From Acholeplasmataceae bacterium (GTDB lineage Bacteria > Bacillota_I > Bacilli_A > Acholeplasmatales > Acholeplasmataceae): a DNA stretch of 64,000 nt. The DNA lies in NCBI GenBank assembly GCA_021736335.1, contig JAIPGC010000002.1, positions 57,456 through 121,455 on the forward strand, read 5' to 3'. The first letter of the stretch is position 1. Every line of letters begins with the position of its first letter. Positions 20,418-32,309 of this stretch are shown here, one piece after another. The notes under the pieces are model-generated. The model had not been told where the DNA came from, did not search any database, and worked only from the letters and a program-made list of their open reading frames with translations. Position numbers and translations under genes: made by a program.

Positions 20418-21578
20418 TTACTTCACCTCGTGGACACCATTTTCAAATGTTACTTCGAAAAATTGTGCATCTAGACCTGTTAGGTCTTTATATATTTGAC
20501 TAACTTGTTGTTTAAGTGTCAAAACGTTTTTATTTTCAACCAGTGCAATAGCACATCCACCAAAGCCTGCACCTGTGACTCTGGCACCTATGGCTCCATG
20601 ATTTAAAGCTGCTTCAACTAAAGTATCTAGATGATACCCCGTCACTTGATAATCATTTTTAAGTGATTGATGTGATTCATTTAACAGCCTAGCAAATCCT
20701 AAAGCATCACCTTTTGTCATCATTTCTTTTGATTGGATGGTTCGGTCTTGCTCTGTTATTGCATGCTTTACTCTTTGATAGATGATATCATCTTTGATCA
20801 TTTTTCTAATATTTGGCAAATCTGTAAGATTAAGTTCACATAAATATTTAATATCATACTTTTCCTTAAGGATTTTTAATCCTTGACTGCACTCATTGAC
20901 TCTTTCATTATATTTCGACTCAGTTGTTTTTCTTTGATAATTCGTATTCATAATCATCCATTGATATTGAGAAAATGTTGCATTTGATGTTTCCATCTCT
21001 AAAGTAGCAGTATTCATAAGCAGTGCTTTATCTTTAATACCACACGCAATAATCAATTGATCCATAATGCCGCAATGCATACCCATATAATCATTTTCTA
21101 CTTCTTGAGCCAATAAGGCAATATCAACTCGACTTAATTTCAAATGATATAATTCGTTTGCAATATATGCGACCAAAACTTCTAAAGAAGCACTACTTGA
21201 TAATCCTGATGCTGTAGGTAGATTACCTTCTATATATAGGTCAAATCCAAAAGGTAGTTCATATCCTCTTTTTTTAAGTAAGTCAAGTACACCTTTTGCA
21301 TAATTAGCCCATCCATCCTTTTGATTAAAAGATAGGTTGCTTAAGTCCGTATGGACAATACCTTCTAAAGTAAATTGACTTGAATATAACCTGATGATAT
21401 GGTCAGTTCGACTTCTGATGGCACCATATGTTCCTATTGAAATTGCAGCAGGAAAAACCAATCCACCATTATAATCGATATGTTCTCCAATGATATTGAC
21501 TCTACCAGGTGAAAAAAACACTCTGATCATATCATTATGATGATATATTTTATCAAATGCTTCAATCATAGAATTCAT
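20418..21578 (-). CDS. galK: Galactokinase
   Basis: SPGRVNIIGEHIDYNGGLVFPAAI; LPTASGLSSSASLEV; RVTGAGFGGCAIAL. Confidence 0.97.
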   Translation of the reverse strand: MNSMIEAFDKIYHHNDMIRVFFSPGRVNIIGEHIDYNGGLVFPAAISIGTYGAIRSRTDHIIRLYSSQFTLEGIVHTDLSNLSFNQKDGWANYAKGVLDLLKKRGYELPFGFDLYIEGNLPTASGLSSSASLEVLVAYIANELYHLKLSRVDIALLAQEVENDYMGMHCGIMDQLIIACGIKDKALLMNTATLEMETSNATFSQYQWMIMNTNYQRKTTESKYNERVNECSQGLKILKEKYDIKYLCELNLTDLPNIRKMIKDDIIYQRVKHAITEQDRTIQSKEMMTKGDALGFARLLNESHQSLKNDYQVTGYHLDTLVEAALNHGAIGARVTGAGFGGCAIALVENKNVLTLKQQVSQIYKDLTGLDAQFFEVTFENGVHEVK

Positions 21579-21601
21579 GGTAACTCCTTTAAATGTTTCT
21601 T

Positions 21602-22624
21602 CTATTTTATTTTATCATAGAGCTTAATCTTTCGATGTGCAACTGCCATAGGAATATCCTTGATTGCATTTCTATCAATTTTAATCCAATCATCTTTTTT
21701 TCCTTTAAGTACACGAGCAAAATAGGTCTCCATCATCCAAATCTGATGTGTAAACACATGTTTATAAAGTGTTGGACTAGAATCTATGAGTTCAACTATA
21801 ATGTCTTGTGCTTCAAGTTCAGTTAACACATATTGGATGTTTTCAGCATCATATTGTGGATATTCATACATTCCTTTAAGAAGTTCTTCATCTCTTTTTC
21901 GAAGATAATATCCATCACCTGTATTTAAAATGAGTGTTATATATAAAAACAATTTTTTATCTTTGAGTTTAGATAATACCGGTAATTGATCGATGCGATC
22001 ATGATGATATGCATCACAATGATTTTGCAAAGGACACAACTCACATTTTGGTTGTTTAGGACTACATATTAAAGCGCCTAATTCCATCATAGCTTGTGTA
22101 TAGATATTGGGTTTTGCTAATTCAATATAGGATTGATTGATTTCATCAAGTTTCTTTTTATTTTTTTCTTGTCTCATATCAAGATCGATACCTAAATACC
22201 TAGATAAGACACGAATCACATTGCCATCAAGTGCACTATATGGTTTGTCATAAGCGATTGACATGATTGCTCCTGCTGTATATTTACCGATGCCCGGTAA
22301 AGATATGAGATCTTTATATTGATTTGGAAATATTCCTTTGTAATCTGAAACAATCTTCTTAGCTGCAAGATGCATATTTCTAAATCTTCTATAATATCCT
22401 AATCCTTCCACATCTTTTTGCAGCTCTTCTTCATTTGCTTGAGCAAGCTTTGACACATTAGGATATTTATCTTTGAACCGCTCAAAAAAAGGCAAGACAG
22501 TTTCAACTTGTGTCTGTTGAAGCATAATCTCGCTTATCCAAATGATATACGGATCTTTACTTTCTCTAAATGACAGCTTACGATGATTTTTCTCATACCA
22601 AGCTTCTAGAGCATGAATATTCAT
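21602..22624 (-). CDS. mutY: A/G-specific adenine glycosylase
   Basis: WISEIMLQQTQVETVLPFFERF; LPGIGKYTAGAIMS; CSPKQPKCELCPLQNHC [4Fe-4S] motif. Confidence 0.95.
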   Translation of the reverse strand: MNIHALEAWYEKNHRKLSFRESKDPYIIWISEIMLQQTQVETVLPFFERFKDKYPNVSKLAQANEEELQKDVEGLGYYRRFRNMHLAAKKIVSDYKGIFPNQYKDLISLPGIGKYTAGAIMSIAYDKPYSALDGNVIRVLSRYLGIDLDMRQEKNKKKLDEINQSYIELAKPNIYTQAMMELGALICSPKQPKCELCPLQNHCDAYHHDRIDQLPVLSKLKDKKLFLYITLILNTGDGYYLRKRDEELLKGMYEYPQYDAENIQYVLTELEAQDIIVELIDSSPTLYKHVFTHQIWMMETYFARVLKGKKDDWIKIDRNAIKDIPMAVAHRKIKLYDKIK

Positions 22625-23169
22625 TATAATCTTACTTCTCTAACGCCACAATGCTCGATGACATCATCGAATCGTGTGAGTGTAGACATCACGATGCCAT
22701 GACAAACAACGATCACTTTTGTATATTTCTTATACTTGATTAAAGCAAGCTGTACGCGTTTTTTAATATCATCATAGGATTCCCAACGATACTTATGAGA
22801 TAAATTTCTAATGCCTTTTGCATCCAAATATTCATCAAATGATTTATTTGCATCTTGATCAAATAAAAATTTTGTATCAGGCATCCACTCATGTAGATCG
22901 TTTTCTACAGTAAGTGGTATTTGTGTTATTCTTGAAATGATAGCTGCCGTCTGTAAAGCTCTTGTATAAGGTGATGAAACAATGATTTCTGCTCCCTCAA
23001 ACAATGGGTCTTTTGCTCTTCTTTCAGCTTGAGCGACACCATTTTCAGTAAGTTTACCGAGATCATATCCCATCCCAAAATAGCCTCTTTCTATAACTTC
23101 ATCATAACGTGGTTCTCCGTGTCTTACTAAAATAAATTGTGTCTCCATAGTCCTCACCCTTTCTTCCAT
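22624..23169 (-). CDS. Histidine phosphatase family protein
   Basis: FILVRHGEPRYDEV; SSPYTRALQTA; VVCHGIVMS. Confidence 0.9.
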   Translation of the reverse strand: MEERVRTMETQFILVRHGEPRYDEVIERGYFGMGYDLGKLTENGVAQAERRAKDPLFEGAEIIVSSPYTRALQTAAIISRITQIPLTVENDLHEWMPDTKFLFDQDANKSFDEYLDAKGIRNLSHKYRWESYDDIKKRVQLALIKYKKYTKVIVVCHGIVMSTLTRFDDVIEHCGVREVRL

Positions 23170-23249
23170 ATTATAGCATAATGACCAAGCAATTTCATTT
23201 CACATATTTATCTGTTATGTTATAATAACATAGGTTTAGGAGGTACTTT

Positions 23250-23858
23250 ATGTCCATCATACTTGAAAGAAGAGCCATTAGAAAATATGACTCAAATATT
23301 AAAATTAGTAAAGAAGAAATGAAAACCATTTTAGATGAAGCAACCAGAGCACCATCTAGCATGAATATGCAACCATGGAGATTTGTTGTTGTATCCTCAC
23401 ATGAAGGTAAAGAACAACTAAAAAGTGTCTTAAAAGGAAATCAGTTGCAGTTAGAAACTTCTGCAGCTATGATTGTTATTTTCACTGATATCAAAAAATA
23501 TGATCTTGCAGAAAAAATCTTTGATAAGGCAGTCCAGATGAATTTAATGCCTGAAGATGTTAAAGAAAAACAATTAAGAAACATCTCAAATATGATACCT
23601 TACTTGAAAGATGAAAGTATTGAAAAAGCTGGTATGGTTGATGGAGGATTAGTGGCAATGCAGCTCATGCTTATTGCAAAAGAGCATGGTTATGATACTT
23701 GTCCAATTGGAGGATTTGATCATGATAAAATTGCAAATGTCTTAGGATTAGATGAAAAAAGATACAAGCCTGTTATGATTGTATCTATTGGAAAAAAAGC
23801 TGAAGATGGATACCATTCAGTTCGTCTTGATGTTGATGATATTACATATTGGATGTAA
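23250..23858 (+). CDS. Nitroreductase family protein
   Basis: RRAIRKYDSNIKISKEEMKTILDEATRAPSSMNMQPWRFVVV. Confidence 0.92.
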   Translation: MSIILERRAIRKYDSNIKISKEEMKTILDEATRAPSSMNMQPWRFVVVSSHEGKEQLKSVLKGNQLQLETSAAMIVIFTDIKKYDLAEKIFDKAVQMNLMPEDVKEKQLRNISNMIPYLKDESIEKAGMVDGGLVAMQLMLIAKEHGYDTCPIGGFDHDKIANVLGLDEKRYKPVMIVSIGKKAEDGYHSVRLDVDDITYWM

Positions 23859-23860
23859 AT

Positions 23861-23885
23861 AAAAGAGCCTTGTTAGGCTCTTTTT
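23861..23885. terminator. Bidirectional intrinsic terminator
   Basis: AAAAGAGCCT-tgtt-AGGCTCTTTTTT between convergent genes. Confidence 0.85.
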
Positions 23886-23887
23886 TG

Positions 23888-26296
23888 TTAAATATCGTAT
23901 TGTGATAAGATTTGAGCTGGTGTCTTTCTAAGAAGTAATACAATAGGGATCATACCACCTATCACATTGATTCCATAAAGTACAACAACACCTGCTAAGA
24001 TTGTTAAAGGTGTGACTAAGAATATTCTAAACTGTCCAAGCAATGTTTGGCTAGCCAAATTGATTGCATAGGATGCAACTACAAAACCAATTAAAGATGT
24101 AATAGACGAGATAATCAATATTTCAACAAGGAATGAAATGAACAACTCACTCTTTTTCATACCTAAAGCACGATATACTGAAATCTCATATATTCTAGAA
24201 ATCATTGAAGAATGCATGACGAAATAAAATCCTAGCATGGCAAATCCAACGACAACTGCTGCAACAATTGAAACAGTAATTCTTAGTTCAAGCATAGCAT
24301 TATTAAAGAATACCGTGATTTGATCGATTTCATCTACTGCATTGATATCATCAGCTGTTAAATTTTCTACCAATTGTTCTGTGTCACTTACATAGACATA
24401 GTAATTTGTTTTATATGCAAAACGATATTGTTCTAGTGTTTCATTGGATGCGATAACAATTCTTTCAGTACTTGTAAATACACCTGAAACTGGTTGATTT
24501 AAGTATTGTAATGTTTTTGGCCATGAATTATCCAAAGGATCATTTGTAAGTGCACTGTATAAGGCTGATGATATCAAAATCTGATTGCCAACTGGTAATA
24601 TACCATAGGTTAAAACAACTTCATCTAAATATAGTCTACCAATGAACTCAGTTGATAATGCTGGTGCTACAGTCACAGATTGTGGTGTAATTAAGTTACT
24701 GAAATCTCTTGTGACATAGATGATCGAAATTTTAGTATCAATAATACCAACAATTTTTATTTCTTGATTACCAGTCCGATACCGTTCAACTAATAAATGC
24801 TTATAACTCCATATACCGTATTCCGATCCGGTTGAAGAGATAATTCGATCTGCCAAAGTCGTAGAAATTATAATTTCATTATCTGCAATGGGTCTTCTAC
24901 CTTCAACAATTCTTCCCGTAGCATGTTCTTCAATATCCATATACTCAGAAAATGTTAAAAGCGAATCTTCTACATGCGCAGGATCTATCACTTCTATCGA
25001 TGCACTACCTAACGTGTTAATATATAAAGAATCATCATCTCCAACATAGGTCAAAAACTCTTGATAAGTCATTTTATTCAATGAGTTTTCTGTTACAACC
25101 ACGTAATTGTCTTCATATCTTCTGCTATCTAGGTCAGGAATAATCGTTGCAGCTGCAAGAGATATCGCTACTGCAATGACTGCCCCAGCCATAATAAAGC
25201 TGAACAACATGATTTTTCCTCTACGAGAAGAATAGATGATTTTTTGTAAAGCAAGCATGAAGATTTGCTTAAGTGAAACGATGGTCTTAAAATTACGGTG
25301 TACATTTTTATTATCTAAAGCATCTAGCTTAAAGCTAGTCTCAAACATTTCTTCACGATTTTTCTTGACGTAACTTTCATTTTTGATGATTAAATTTGAT
25401 GAAGAATCAACATACTTAACTTTGTTAAATTGACTATCTACATCAATATATAATGTCTTATTCTTTACAATCAGGCGAATTTGAATTGGATCAACGATTT
25501 GTTTGGAATCATTGAATAAATTGATTGAGACATGGTCATCATTGAGTTCTGATAGGTTATCTAAATCCTTTAAATAAATGATGTTATCATCAGAGACATC
25601 ATGATCATGAAGCGCTTCATTGATATAATCATCAATAACGACTCCATCTTTAATTTCTAGAATGCGGTCTCCATATATTTTTGCGATATCTTTTTCATGT
25701 GTCACCAAAACAACGAGCTTCTGTTTAGAAATCTCTTTGATGATATTCATGATATCAAGCGTATTCTTAGAGTCTAGATTACCTGTAGGTTCATCAGCGA
25801 TGATGACTCTAGGATTTTTGACAAGTGCACGAGCAATAGCAACTCTTTGTTGTTGTCCACCAGAAAGTTGAGTTGATTTCTTCTTTCTAAATGGATACAT
25901 ATTCACAGCATTTAAAATGTAATTAACTCTATTTTCAACGATTTCAGGGTCAGAAATTCCCATCATCTTCAAAACTAAACCTATGTTATCAAAAACTGAT
26001 AATTGAGGTAAAAGATTGTAATTCTGGAAGATATAACCAATAGATTCGTTTCTTAATTTATCCCATGTACTTGAACTGTAACCACTAATCACTTGATTGT
26101 CAAATTCAATCGATCCTTGTTGAATGTTATCAAGTCCACCGATAACATTAAGTAGTGTCGTCTTACCAGAGCCAGATGGTCCTAATAAAACAACTAACCC
26201 AGTATCAGGAAAATCAATTGTCATATCATTAAGGACATGAATTTCATTTTTCTTATGTCTGAAAAAATACTTGTGTAAACCTTTGACTTTGATCAT
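23888..26296 (-). CDS. ABC transporter, fused ATPase-FtsX-type permease (MacB-like)
   Basis: [31 protein letters not shown], four C-terminal TM region. Confidence 0.92.
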   Translation of the reverse strand: MIKVKGLHKYFFRHKKNEIHVLNDMTIDFPDTGLVVLLGPSGSGKTTLLNVIGGLDNIQQGSIEFDNQVISGYSSSTWDKLRNESIGYIFQNYNLLPQLSVFDNIGLVLKMMGISDPEIVENRVNYILNAVNMYPFRKKKSTQLSGGQQQRVAIARALVKNPRVIIADEPTGNLDSKNTLDIMNIIKEISKQKLVVLVTHEKDIAKIYGDRILEIKDGVVIDDYINEALHDHDVSDDNIIYLKDLDNLSELNDDHVSINLFNDSKQIVDPIQIRLIVKNKTLYIDVDSQFNKVKYVDSSSNLIIKNESYVKKNREEMFETSFKLDALDNKNVHRNFKTIVSLKQIFMLALQKIIYSSRRGKIMLFSFIMAGAVIAVAISLAAATIIPDLDSRRYEDNYVVVTENSLNKMTYQEFLTYVGDDDSLYINTLGSASIEVIDPAHVEDSLLTFSEYMDIEEHATGRIVEGRRPIADNEIIISTTLADRIISSTGSEYGIWSYKHLLVERYRTGNQEIKIVGIIDTKISIIYVTRDFSNLITPQSVTVAPALSTEFIGRLYLDEVVLTYGILPVGNQILISSALYSALTNDPLDNSWPKTLQYLNQPVSGVFTSTERIVIASNETLEQYRFAYKTNYYVYVSDTEQLVENLTADDINAVDEIDQITVFFNNAMLELRITVSIVAAVVVGFAMLGFYFVMHSSMISRIYEISVYRALGMKKSELFISFLVEILIISSITSLIGFVVASYAINLASQTLLGQFRIFLVTPLTILAGVVVLYGINVIGGMIPIVLLLRKTPAQILSQYDI

Positions 26297-26298
26297 GA

Positions 26299-28551
26299 TT
26301 ATTCCTCCTTACTTGAAACAATTGATTCAATAACTGATTGTTTAAAGATCTTCTTATTGAATCTTAAGCCTAGCCATCCGCCAAAGAATAGGAAGAATAG
26401 TATCAAAGTAATATAATTAGAAATTTCCATATATTGGATCATTGCGTAGATTGCTTGAACATATTGCCCTAAAAAATAAAGCACGGTTAACATCAGTACT
26501 GCTGATAATCCAGCAATTGATATTTGTTCTAATACGACAAGTCTAGCGAGCGTCGTCTTGCTGGTCCCAATCGATCTAAAGATAGAAAAATCTTTTTTCC
26601 TGCTTTGCATAACATTTTTTGTAACAGCATGCACAATCGAATAAAGCAATAAACCAACGACAAACATGAAGACTCCGGTATAAAGTCCATTCATGAATAA
26701 AAAGATGGCTGATGCTGGATCGGGAATATTTGCAGGGTATATCGTTCTGTAGGTTTCATAATCAATCGCATTAATGGTCTTTGTTCCATTATTCAAACCT
26801 TTAACTGATAAGGAAGCTACTACTCTATTTTCAATTTTGTACATATATTCTAATTCAGTTAATACAAAATCTTTGAATTCATTATATACTTCAGGTCCAA
26901 ATTCAAGATAATAGATTTCTCCTGTTTCTTTATATACATCAACATCTTCGAGTGTGTACTCTAATTGAATTTCATCCCATGTGTTGCGATCATAAAAATA
27001 TCCAGTAAATTCTATATCTTTGGTTTCAATAAAAGTAAGTGTGCCTGATTCGCCATTATAGTTGAGTCTTCTTCCTGTAATCTCTGGATTATATTGAAGG
27101 TAATAACCTTCATTTTTCACATTCCAAGAATACATAGCACTCTGCTCTAAGTCTAATTTAACCTGTTCATTGATGGTGAAACGATCAACATTGGGATCAT
27201 TTAAAAAAGCATCTGAAAAGTATAAAATACCACCTTTAGCTTTATCGATTCCAGTAATTGTAAATTCACCAATGAAGTCATCTGGTGTAGGATTAACATA
27301 ATAGCTTGAGGTTCCTAATTTTACAATATCTCCAACCTCATAGTTTACCCAAGTATCACCAATGATAATCTCATACTTACCTTCTGGCATCGTCCCTGTA
27401 TATTCATTAGATTTAAGCGTTGATGCTGCATCAGTTCCATTTAAATTGTCATATGAGTAATAATGAACTTGATTATCCCACGCATCATAATTGTCTTCAG
27501 TAAATATATAAAGTGGTAGTGAGTTATAAAAACTTAAACCATTTTCAAAAACCTTATCAACAAATCTAATATTCTCAAAATAGCTTAAATCGACTTCTGT
27601 GAATTCAAGCCCATCTTTTCTTTCTACCAATATTCTTGTTTCAGGTACATTAGGAAATCTTGCAGATTGTGTGACTTCCGTATCTCGCATGATACTCACT
27701 CTATAAGTAAATATCAAAGTGAAAGCAATCATCATTAAAAGCTGCATCATGACTAAGAATATTAATCTTTTTGGTGTTGAAAATAAATTTCTCATTGTAA
27801 AACGGAGTAAGGTTATAAAACGCATACTCTTGATTTTGGGAGGTTCTACTAGATCTACTTCTGTAGTTGCTTTTAACTTTTTATCTTCGACAACTTCACC
27901 ATCATGCATTTTAATCTTACGTGTCGCAAATTTTTCAACTTGTTCAAAATCATGGGTAACGACAACAACAAGTTTACCCTTGCTTATTTCATTTAAGAGC
28001 TCCATAACCTGAGCACCTGACACACTATCAAGGTTACCTGTAGGTTCATCAGCTACAATAATCGGGCAGTCCTTAGCAAGTGCTCTTGCAATAACTGCTC
28101 TTTGTTTTTGACCACCTGACAATTTAGATGCTTTATGGTTTTTATGGCTTAATAATCCTACTTTTTCAATTAATTCTAATGCTCTGGCTTTTCTTTTTTT
28201 AGGATCATATCCCTGAACCTCTAATGCTAATAAGACATTTTGAAGAACAGTAAATGAATCAATAATATTATAATTCTGAAAAACGAAACCGATATAAGTG
28301 CCTCGATATCTTTCCCAGTCAGCAATGGTATAATGTGATGTCTCTTCACCAAATAGATAAAGCTCTCCATCCTCATAACCATCTAAACCACTGATAACAT
28401 TGAGTAAGGTTGATTTCCCAGAACCTGATTCACCGGTTACAGCAACAAATTCACCTAATGAGAAATCAAGATTGATTTTCTTCATACCTACTGAAACTGT
28501 TTCAGCAGATTTGTAGTATTTAGATACATTTTCTAAACGAATTAAGCTCAT
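26299..28551 (-). CDS. ABC transporter, fused ATPase-FtsX-type permease (MacB-like)
   Basis: GESGSGKSTLLNVISGLDG, LSGGQKQRAVIARAL, C-terminal FtsX-like domain. Confidence 0.92.
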   Translation of the reverse strand: MSLIRLENVSKYYKSAETVSVGMKKINLDFSLGEFVAVTGESGSGKSTLLNVISGLDGYEDGELYLFGEETSHYTIADWERYRGTYIGFVFQNYNIIDSFTVLQNVLLALEVQGYDPKKRKARALELIEKVGLLSHKNHKASKLSGGQKQRAVIARALAKDCPIIVADEPTGNLDSVSGAQVMELLNEISKGKLVVVVTHDFEQVEKFATRKIKMHDGEVVEDKKLKATTEVDLVEPPKIKSMRFITLLRFTMRNLFSTPKRLIFLVMMQLLMMIAFTLIFTYRVSIMRDTEVTQSARFPNVPETRILVERKDGLEFTEVDLSYFENIRFVDKVFENGLSFYNSLPLYIFTEDNYDAWDNQVHYYSYDNLNGTDAASTLKSNEYTGTMPEGKYEIIIGDTWVNYEVGDIVKLGTSSYYVNPTPDDFIGEFTITGIDKAKGGILYFSDAFLNDPNVDRFTINEQVKLDLEQSAMYSWNVKNEGYYLQYNPEITGRRLNYNGESGTLTFIETKDIEFTGYFYDRNTWDEIQLEYTLEDVDVYKETGEIYYLEFGPEVYNEFKDFVLTELEYMYKIENRVVASLSVKGLNNGTKTINAIDYETYRTIYPANIPDPASAIFLFMNGLYTGVFMFVVGLLLYSIVHAVTKNVMQSRKKDFSIFRSIGTSKTTLARLVVLEQISIAGLSAVLMLTVLYFLGQYVQAIYAMIQYMEISNYITLILFFLFFGGWLGLRFNKKIFKQSVIESIVSSKEE

Positions 28552-29207
28552 GACTTTAAGTTCCTTTCAAGTATTGTCAGTAATTCATTTGGTTTATGAA
28601 TAATATAGTCAGCATGATGGTCTTCTAAGATCTTTTGATCTCTAAATCCCCATGTCACACCAACACTTTTTAACCCTGCATTTTGAGCAGTAATGATATC
28701 AACATCAGAATCACCAATGAATAATACTTCATCCTTTTTCACTTTTAGAATATCCATGGCTTTATACACCATATCAGGTGCAGGCTTGATTGGGATGCCT
28801 GGAACATCACCAATAGAAACATCAAAATAATGATGAAACATTTTAATATTGAGTTCTTGAACAAGATATTCGTATTTGTTTGATACAACAGCTAATAAGT
28901 AACCACTTTGTTTCAAATGATTGAGCAAATCTAAAATACCTGGATAAGGACCTGTTGAATGATCCTTATTAGTGTCGTAATGTTTTTGGTATGCTTCATA
29001 TAAAGATCTCACTTCTTCTTTATTTAAGTGTTTGGGAGCTAATCTTTCAATCAGTTGAACAGCTCCACTACCAACTGCCATTTTAACTGCATATAATGTT
29101 TGTTTAGGATATCCTTTAGATAGAAAAGCATAATTTATGCTTTCAGTGATATCATCAATTGTGTTGAGGATGGTTCCATCCATATCAAAAATCAGTGCTT
29201 TAATCAT
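28548..29207 (-). CDS. HAD family hydrolase (phosphoglycolate/pyrophosphatase-like)
   Basis: ALIFDMDGTILNTIDDI; VVSNKYEYL; FIGDSDVDIITAQNAGLKSVGVTWGFR. Confidence 0.92.
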   Translation of the reverse strand: MIKALIFDMDGTILNTIDDITESINYAFLSKGYPKQTLYAVKMAVGSGAVQLIERLAPKHLNKEEVRSLYEAYQKHYDTNKDHSTGPYPGILDLLNHLKQSGYLLAVVSNKYEYLVQELNIKMFHHYFDVSIGDVPGIPIKPAPDMVYKAMDILKVKKDEVLFIGDSDVDIITAQNAGLKSVGVTWGFRDQKILEDHHADYIIHKPNELLTILERNLKS

Positions 29208-29383
29208 TGTTGTCCCCTTATGTTTGTTTGATATATTATATCACGTAATCCTTGTATTTCATGGTTGATAAATTGTATTTCATTTTGTGATTTAAAACAC
29301 ATTTATATTATACCATCGTTATTTTTAATAAATTAACATTAATACTTTACAAAGCAATATGTTTGATGTAAGATATATTCGCT

Positions 29384-29723
29384 GGGGATGTTCTGGATTC
29401 GTCACGGCATGGAGTAGTGTATAAGCATGCCATGGTCGCTCATGTAAAAAAGCCGAGGTTATAATAACCGGAAACCAAAATTTTTCTTACGCTGCCTAAG
29501 AACAGGTGCGAGCCAAATCTGAATTTACTTACGGTTCTGATGCGGCCCAATTCTAGTAAGTTATATTTATTATCGCTCCTAAGATAATAAAAGAACCCTT
29601 TAGGATAGTGTTGTAGCCTTTTGTTCGTTTAGGTTGCTGCATGAATTCATAAATGAAATAAGCATGTAGAAAGTATTCTATAAAGTGTCTTGCACAGGGG
29701 TTCAATTCCCCTCATCTCCACCA
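29384..29723 (+). ncRNA. ssrA: tmRNA (transfer-messenger RNA)
   Basis: 5' GGGGATGTTCTGGATTCG and 3' GGGGTTCAATTCCCCTCATCTCCACCA form the tRNA-like domain; internal tag ORF GGA AAC CAA AAT TTT TCT TAC GCT GCC TAA (GNQNFSYAA*). Confidence 0.96.
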
Positions 29724-29790
29724 AATTATTACTTATACGAAACTCACGTAGAGTTTAGTCCAGGACTTATTATTACGTGTTGTTTCAGAC

Positions 29791-29819
29791 AAAAAGATCC
29801 CAACTAGGGGTCTATTTTT
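29791..29819 (+). terminator. Intrinsic terminator downstream of tmRNA
   Basis: AGATCCC-aacta-GGGGTCT-ATTTTTATT. Confidence 0.7.
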
Positions 29820-29992
29820 ATTAATATATGAAGAATCCCTGCTTATCTTTATAACATTTATCTGCTATTCATTATCTTGAAAAGATACCTAGTTGAATTA
29901 TAATTACATTCGTCATATAATGAAGATAGATTCACACATAATGCATTATATAATTTCCCTCTCTATATTATAAGAAATGATAGGGTGATAGT

Positions 29993-30829
29993 ATGAATTG
30001 GTTTGAAATGATTAATTTAGCAACAGCTTATATTGAAGATCATATGACTGAAGACATTGATCTTGAGGATATTGCAGCTGAGTGCAATGTCTCATATCAT
30101 TACTTTTCAAAAACATTTACAATGATTACAGGATATACATTAAAAGAATACATTAGAAACAGACGTATTACACTGGCTTCTTATGAAGTTTCTAACACAA
30201 CACATCATATACTTGATATTGGGATTAAATATGGTTACAGCTCAAATGAAGCTTTTTCTCGAGCTTTTAAAACGATTCACGGCATCAATCCAAGTACAGC
30301 TAGAAAGAATAATATTACAGTTTATACACATTTCCCTGTATTAACATATGAAATACCTAAACAAAACATTTTAAGTTTAAGATATGACATTGTTCGTGAT
30401 ATCAATTATACATTTGTTGGAAGAAAAATACATACTTCTGAAGATGCTGTGGGCTATGACAAAACTCAGCTTGAACACCAAAAATTAATTAATGATTTTC
30501 AATCTGATTTTCCAAGTAATAACATTGTATACCTTATAAAAAGCAATTTATCTCGTAACTTTATGAACTATGATTGTATGGCAGGTTACAACATCAATGA
30601 TATGCCTCAATTACCTGATGGATTAGTCAAATTAGAAATAAGTGCACCTAAAGCCATTCGGTTTATCAGTAAAGGTACACAACTAGATTTGATTCCAAAC
30701 ATAAAATTAATCATCTATAATGAGTGGATAAAAAATGGATATGTATCTGATTACGTTTGTGAAATACAATATGTCATTGAAAGACCAAATGATAAAGTTG
30801 ATTTTTACTATATGGTCTCCGTTAAGTAA
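29993..30829 (+). CDS. AraC family regulator with C-terminal effector-binding-like domain
   Basis: YIEDHMTEDIDLEDIAAECNVSYHYFSKTF...YGYSSNEAFSRAFKTIHGINPS. Confidence 0.9.
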   Translation: MNWFEMINLATAYIEDHMTEDIDLEDIAAECNVSYHYFSKTFTMITGYTLKEYIRNRRITLASYEVSNTTHHILDIGIKYGYSSNEAFSRAFKTIHGINPSTARKNNITVYTHFPVLTYEIPKQNILSLRYDIVRDINYTFVGRKIHTSEDAVGYDKTQLEHQKLINDFQSDFPSNNIVYLIKSNLSRNFMNYDCMAGYNINDMPQLPDGLVKLEISAPKAIRFISKGTQLDLIPNIKLIIYNEWIKNGYVSDYVCEIQYVIERPNDKVDFYYMVSVK

Positions 30830-31235
30830 CGATGATGATGAATCATCGTTTTTTTTTGATACATGTGAGCAAAAAAAATCAAGTATTCTTAAATTGATAG
30901 AGTATATACTGTGAGTAGATGATGAGTAAATGATTACTAGAGATCAAAGAAAATATCACTTGCAATACTCAACATACATTAATGAAAGGATTAGGTAACT
31001 TACATGCATAGAAATCAACATTCGAGAATTCAACCGAATCATCTTGAACACTCAGAATTTAATGATGTCATGCACACCGGATATTCTTATCTCAAGAGCC
31101 CAACTTTTGGATTAAATACTTCTCAAAATATTATAGAAATACAAGATCAATACATGACAAATTTTGGAGTTATTGTCCGGTACAAATCATGTTGCAAAAT
31201 GAAACTATAACATGATTGACCTTTAGATTCAACCA

Positions 31236-31280
31236 AAAAAAATATAGGCAAGGGATTTAGATCCCAAGCCTATATTTTTT
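31236..31280 (-). terminator. Intrinsic terminator of the FTR1 gene
   Basis: AAAAATATAGGC-aa-GGGATttagATCCC-aa-GCCTATATTTTTT long hairpin. Confidence 0.85.
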
Positions 31281-32130
31281 CATTTATTTGCTTTCTTTTT
31301 TTTGTGTTTTGATTGAAAAAGATGATTAGAAATACACCTGTATAAACATATTGCATAACGAATTGAAAAATCTCTGGTTTGCTATACCATCCAATTAATG
31401 CATATAATGCGATGCCAATAGGTTGAGTTTTATGATCTAAAAATGTATTGGATAAATCGAAGAGTTGAGTGTATATCCAATGAGATGAAGAAATGATTTG
31501 TTCTGCTTTAAAATATGAAAACAATTCATGAAAACTATAACCTAACATAAATCCTGCTTGCAAGATCAAGTAAATAATAGTTATACTAAAGATTAATTTA
31601 AGATTTATTTTAAACAATGATTTATAAATCAAGAAAGCTAAGATACCTGAAAATAGTACACCAAGGATTGCACCTATAGAATAAAATGTTTGATCAACTG
31701 AAGCAATGATGAATAACACAACTTCAACACCTTCTCTTGCTACCATGATTGCTGCAAGCATAATAATCGCTTTTTTAGATAAACTGAGACTCATCTTTTC
31801 CCTAATTTCAGAAGTCATACTTTGCTTGTTTCTTAAAGCAAAAACAATAAAAGTCGTTATTAGAATCAGAGCTGCAAGAGACGCAATAAATTCCCAAAGC
31901 TTGGAAATACTCGAACTACTTGATTGCACGATATCTGAAATGACAAAAAGTAATATACCAAAAATCAAGGAAATAAATAAACCAATGAGTAATCCTTGAA
32001 TCACATATTTTTTATCTTGCTGACGTTTGGATTTGTTTAAGTATTCTAGCATAATAGCAATGATGACAAAGGCTTCTAGACCTTCTCTAATTCCAAGTAC
32101 AAATCCTGGTAATATTTCTATGGAAAACAT
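31270..32130 (-). CDS. FTR1 family iron permease
   Basis: Two REGxE motifs (GIREGLEAFVII; VAREGVEVVLFI) in a 7-TM protein. Confidence 0.92.
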   Translation of the reverse strand: MFSIEILPGFVLGIREGLEAFVIIAIMLEYLNKSKRQQDKKYVIQGLLIGLFISLIFGILLFVISDIVQSSSSSISKLWEFIASLAALILITTFIVFALRNKQSMTSEIREKMSLSLSKKAIIMLAAIMVAREGVEVVLFIIASVDQTFYSIGAILGVLFSGILAFLIYKSLFKINLKLIFSITIIYLILQAGFMLGYSFHELFSYFKAEQIISSSHWIYTQLFDLSNTFLDHKTQPIGIALYALIGWYSKPEIFQFVMQYVYTGVFLIIFFNQNTKKRKQINEKI

Positions 32131-32309
32131 ATGTTCACATCCTCACTGGTTTTTAGTATAAAGGTTTTATATATAACATGCAAATCAAATGAAAATGATT
32201 CTATTTAGGTCTATAAATAAAGAGTTTGTATAAAAATTTACTAAAAAACGTGGATTAAATCTAAAGAAAAAACGCACATAATGATTTGTGCGTTTTTTCT
32301 TATAATCGA

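Noticed and set aside
23888-28551. Two adjacent fused ABC ATPase-permeases as a novel export system
   Set aside because: Typical MacB/FtsX-type pair common in Firmicutes; nothing in the neighbourhood indicates special substrate.
31004-31210. 68-aa plus-strand ORF
   Set aside because: Short, no recognised family, low-complexity neighbourhood; weak evidence, so not listed as CDS.
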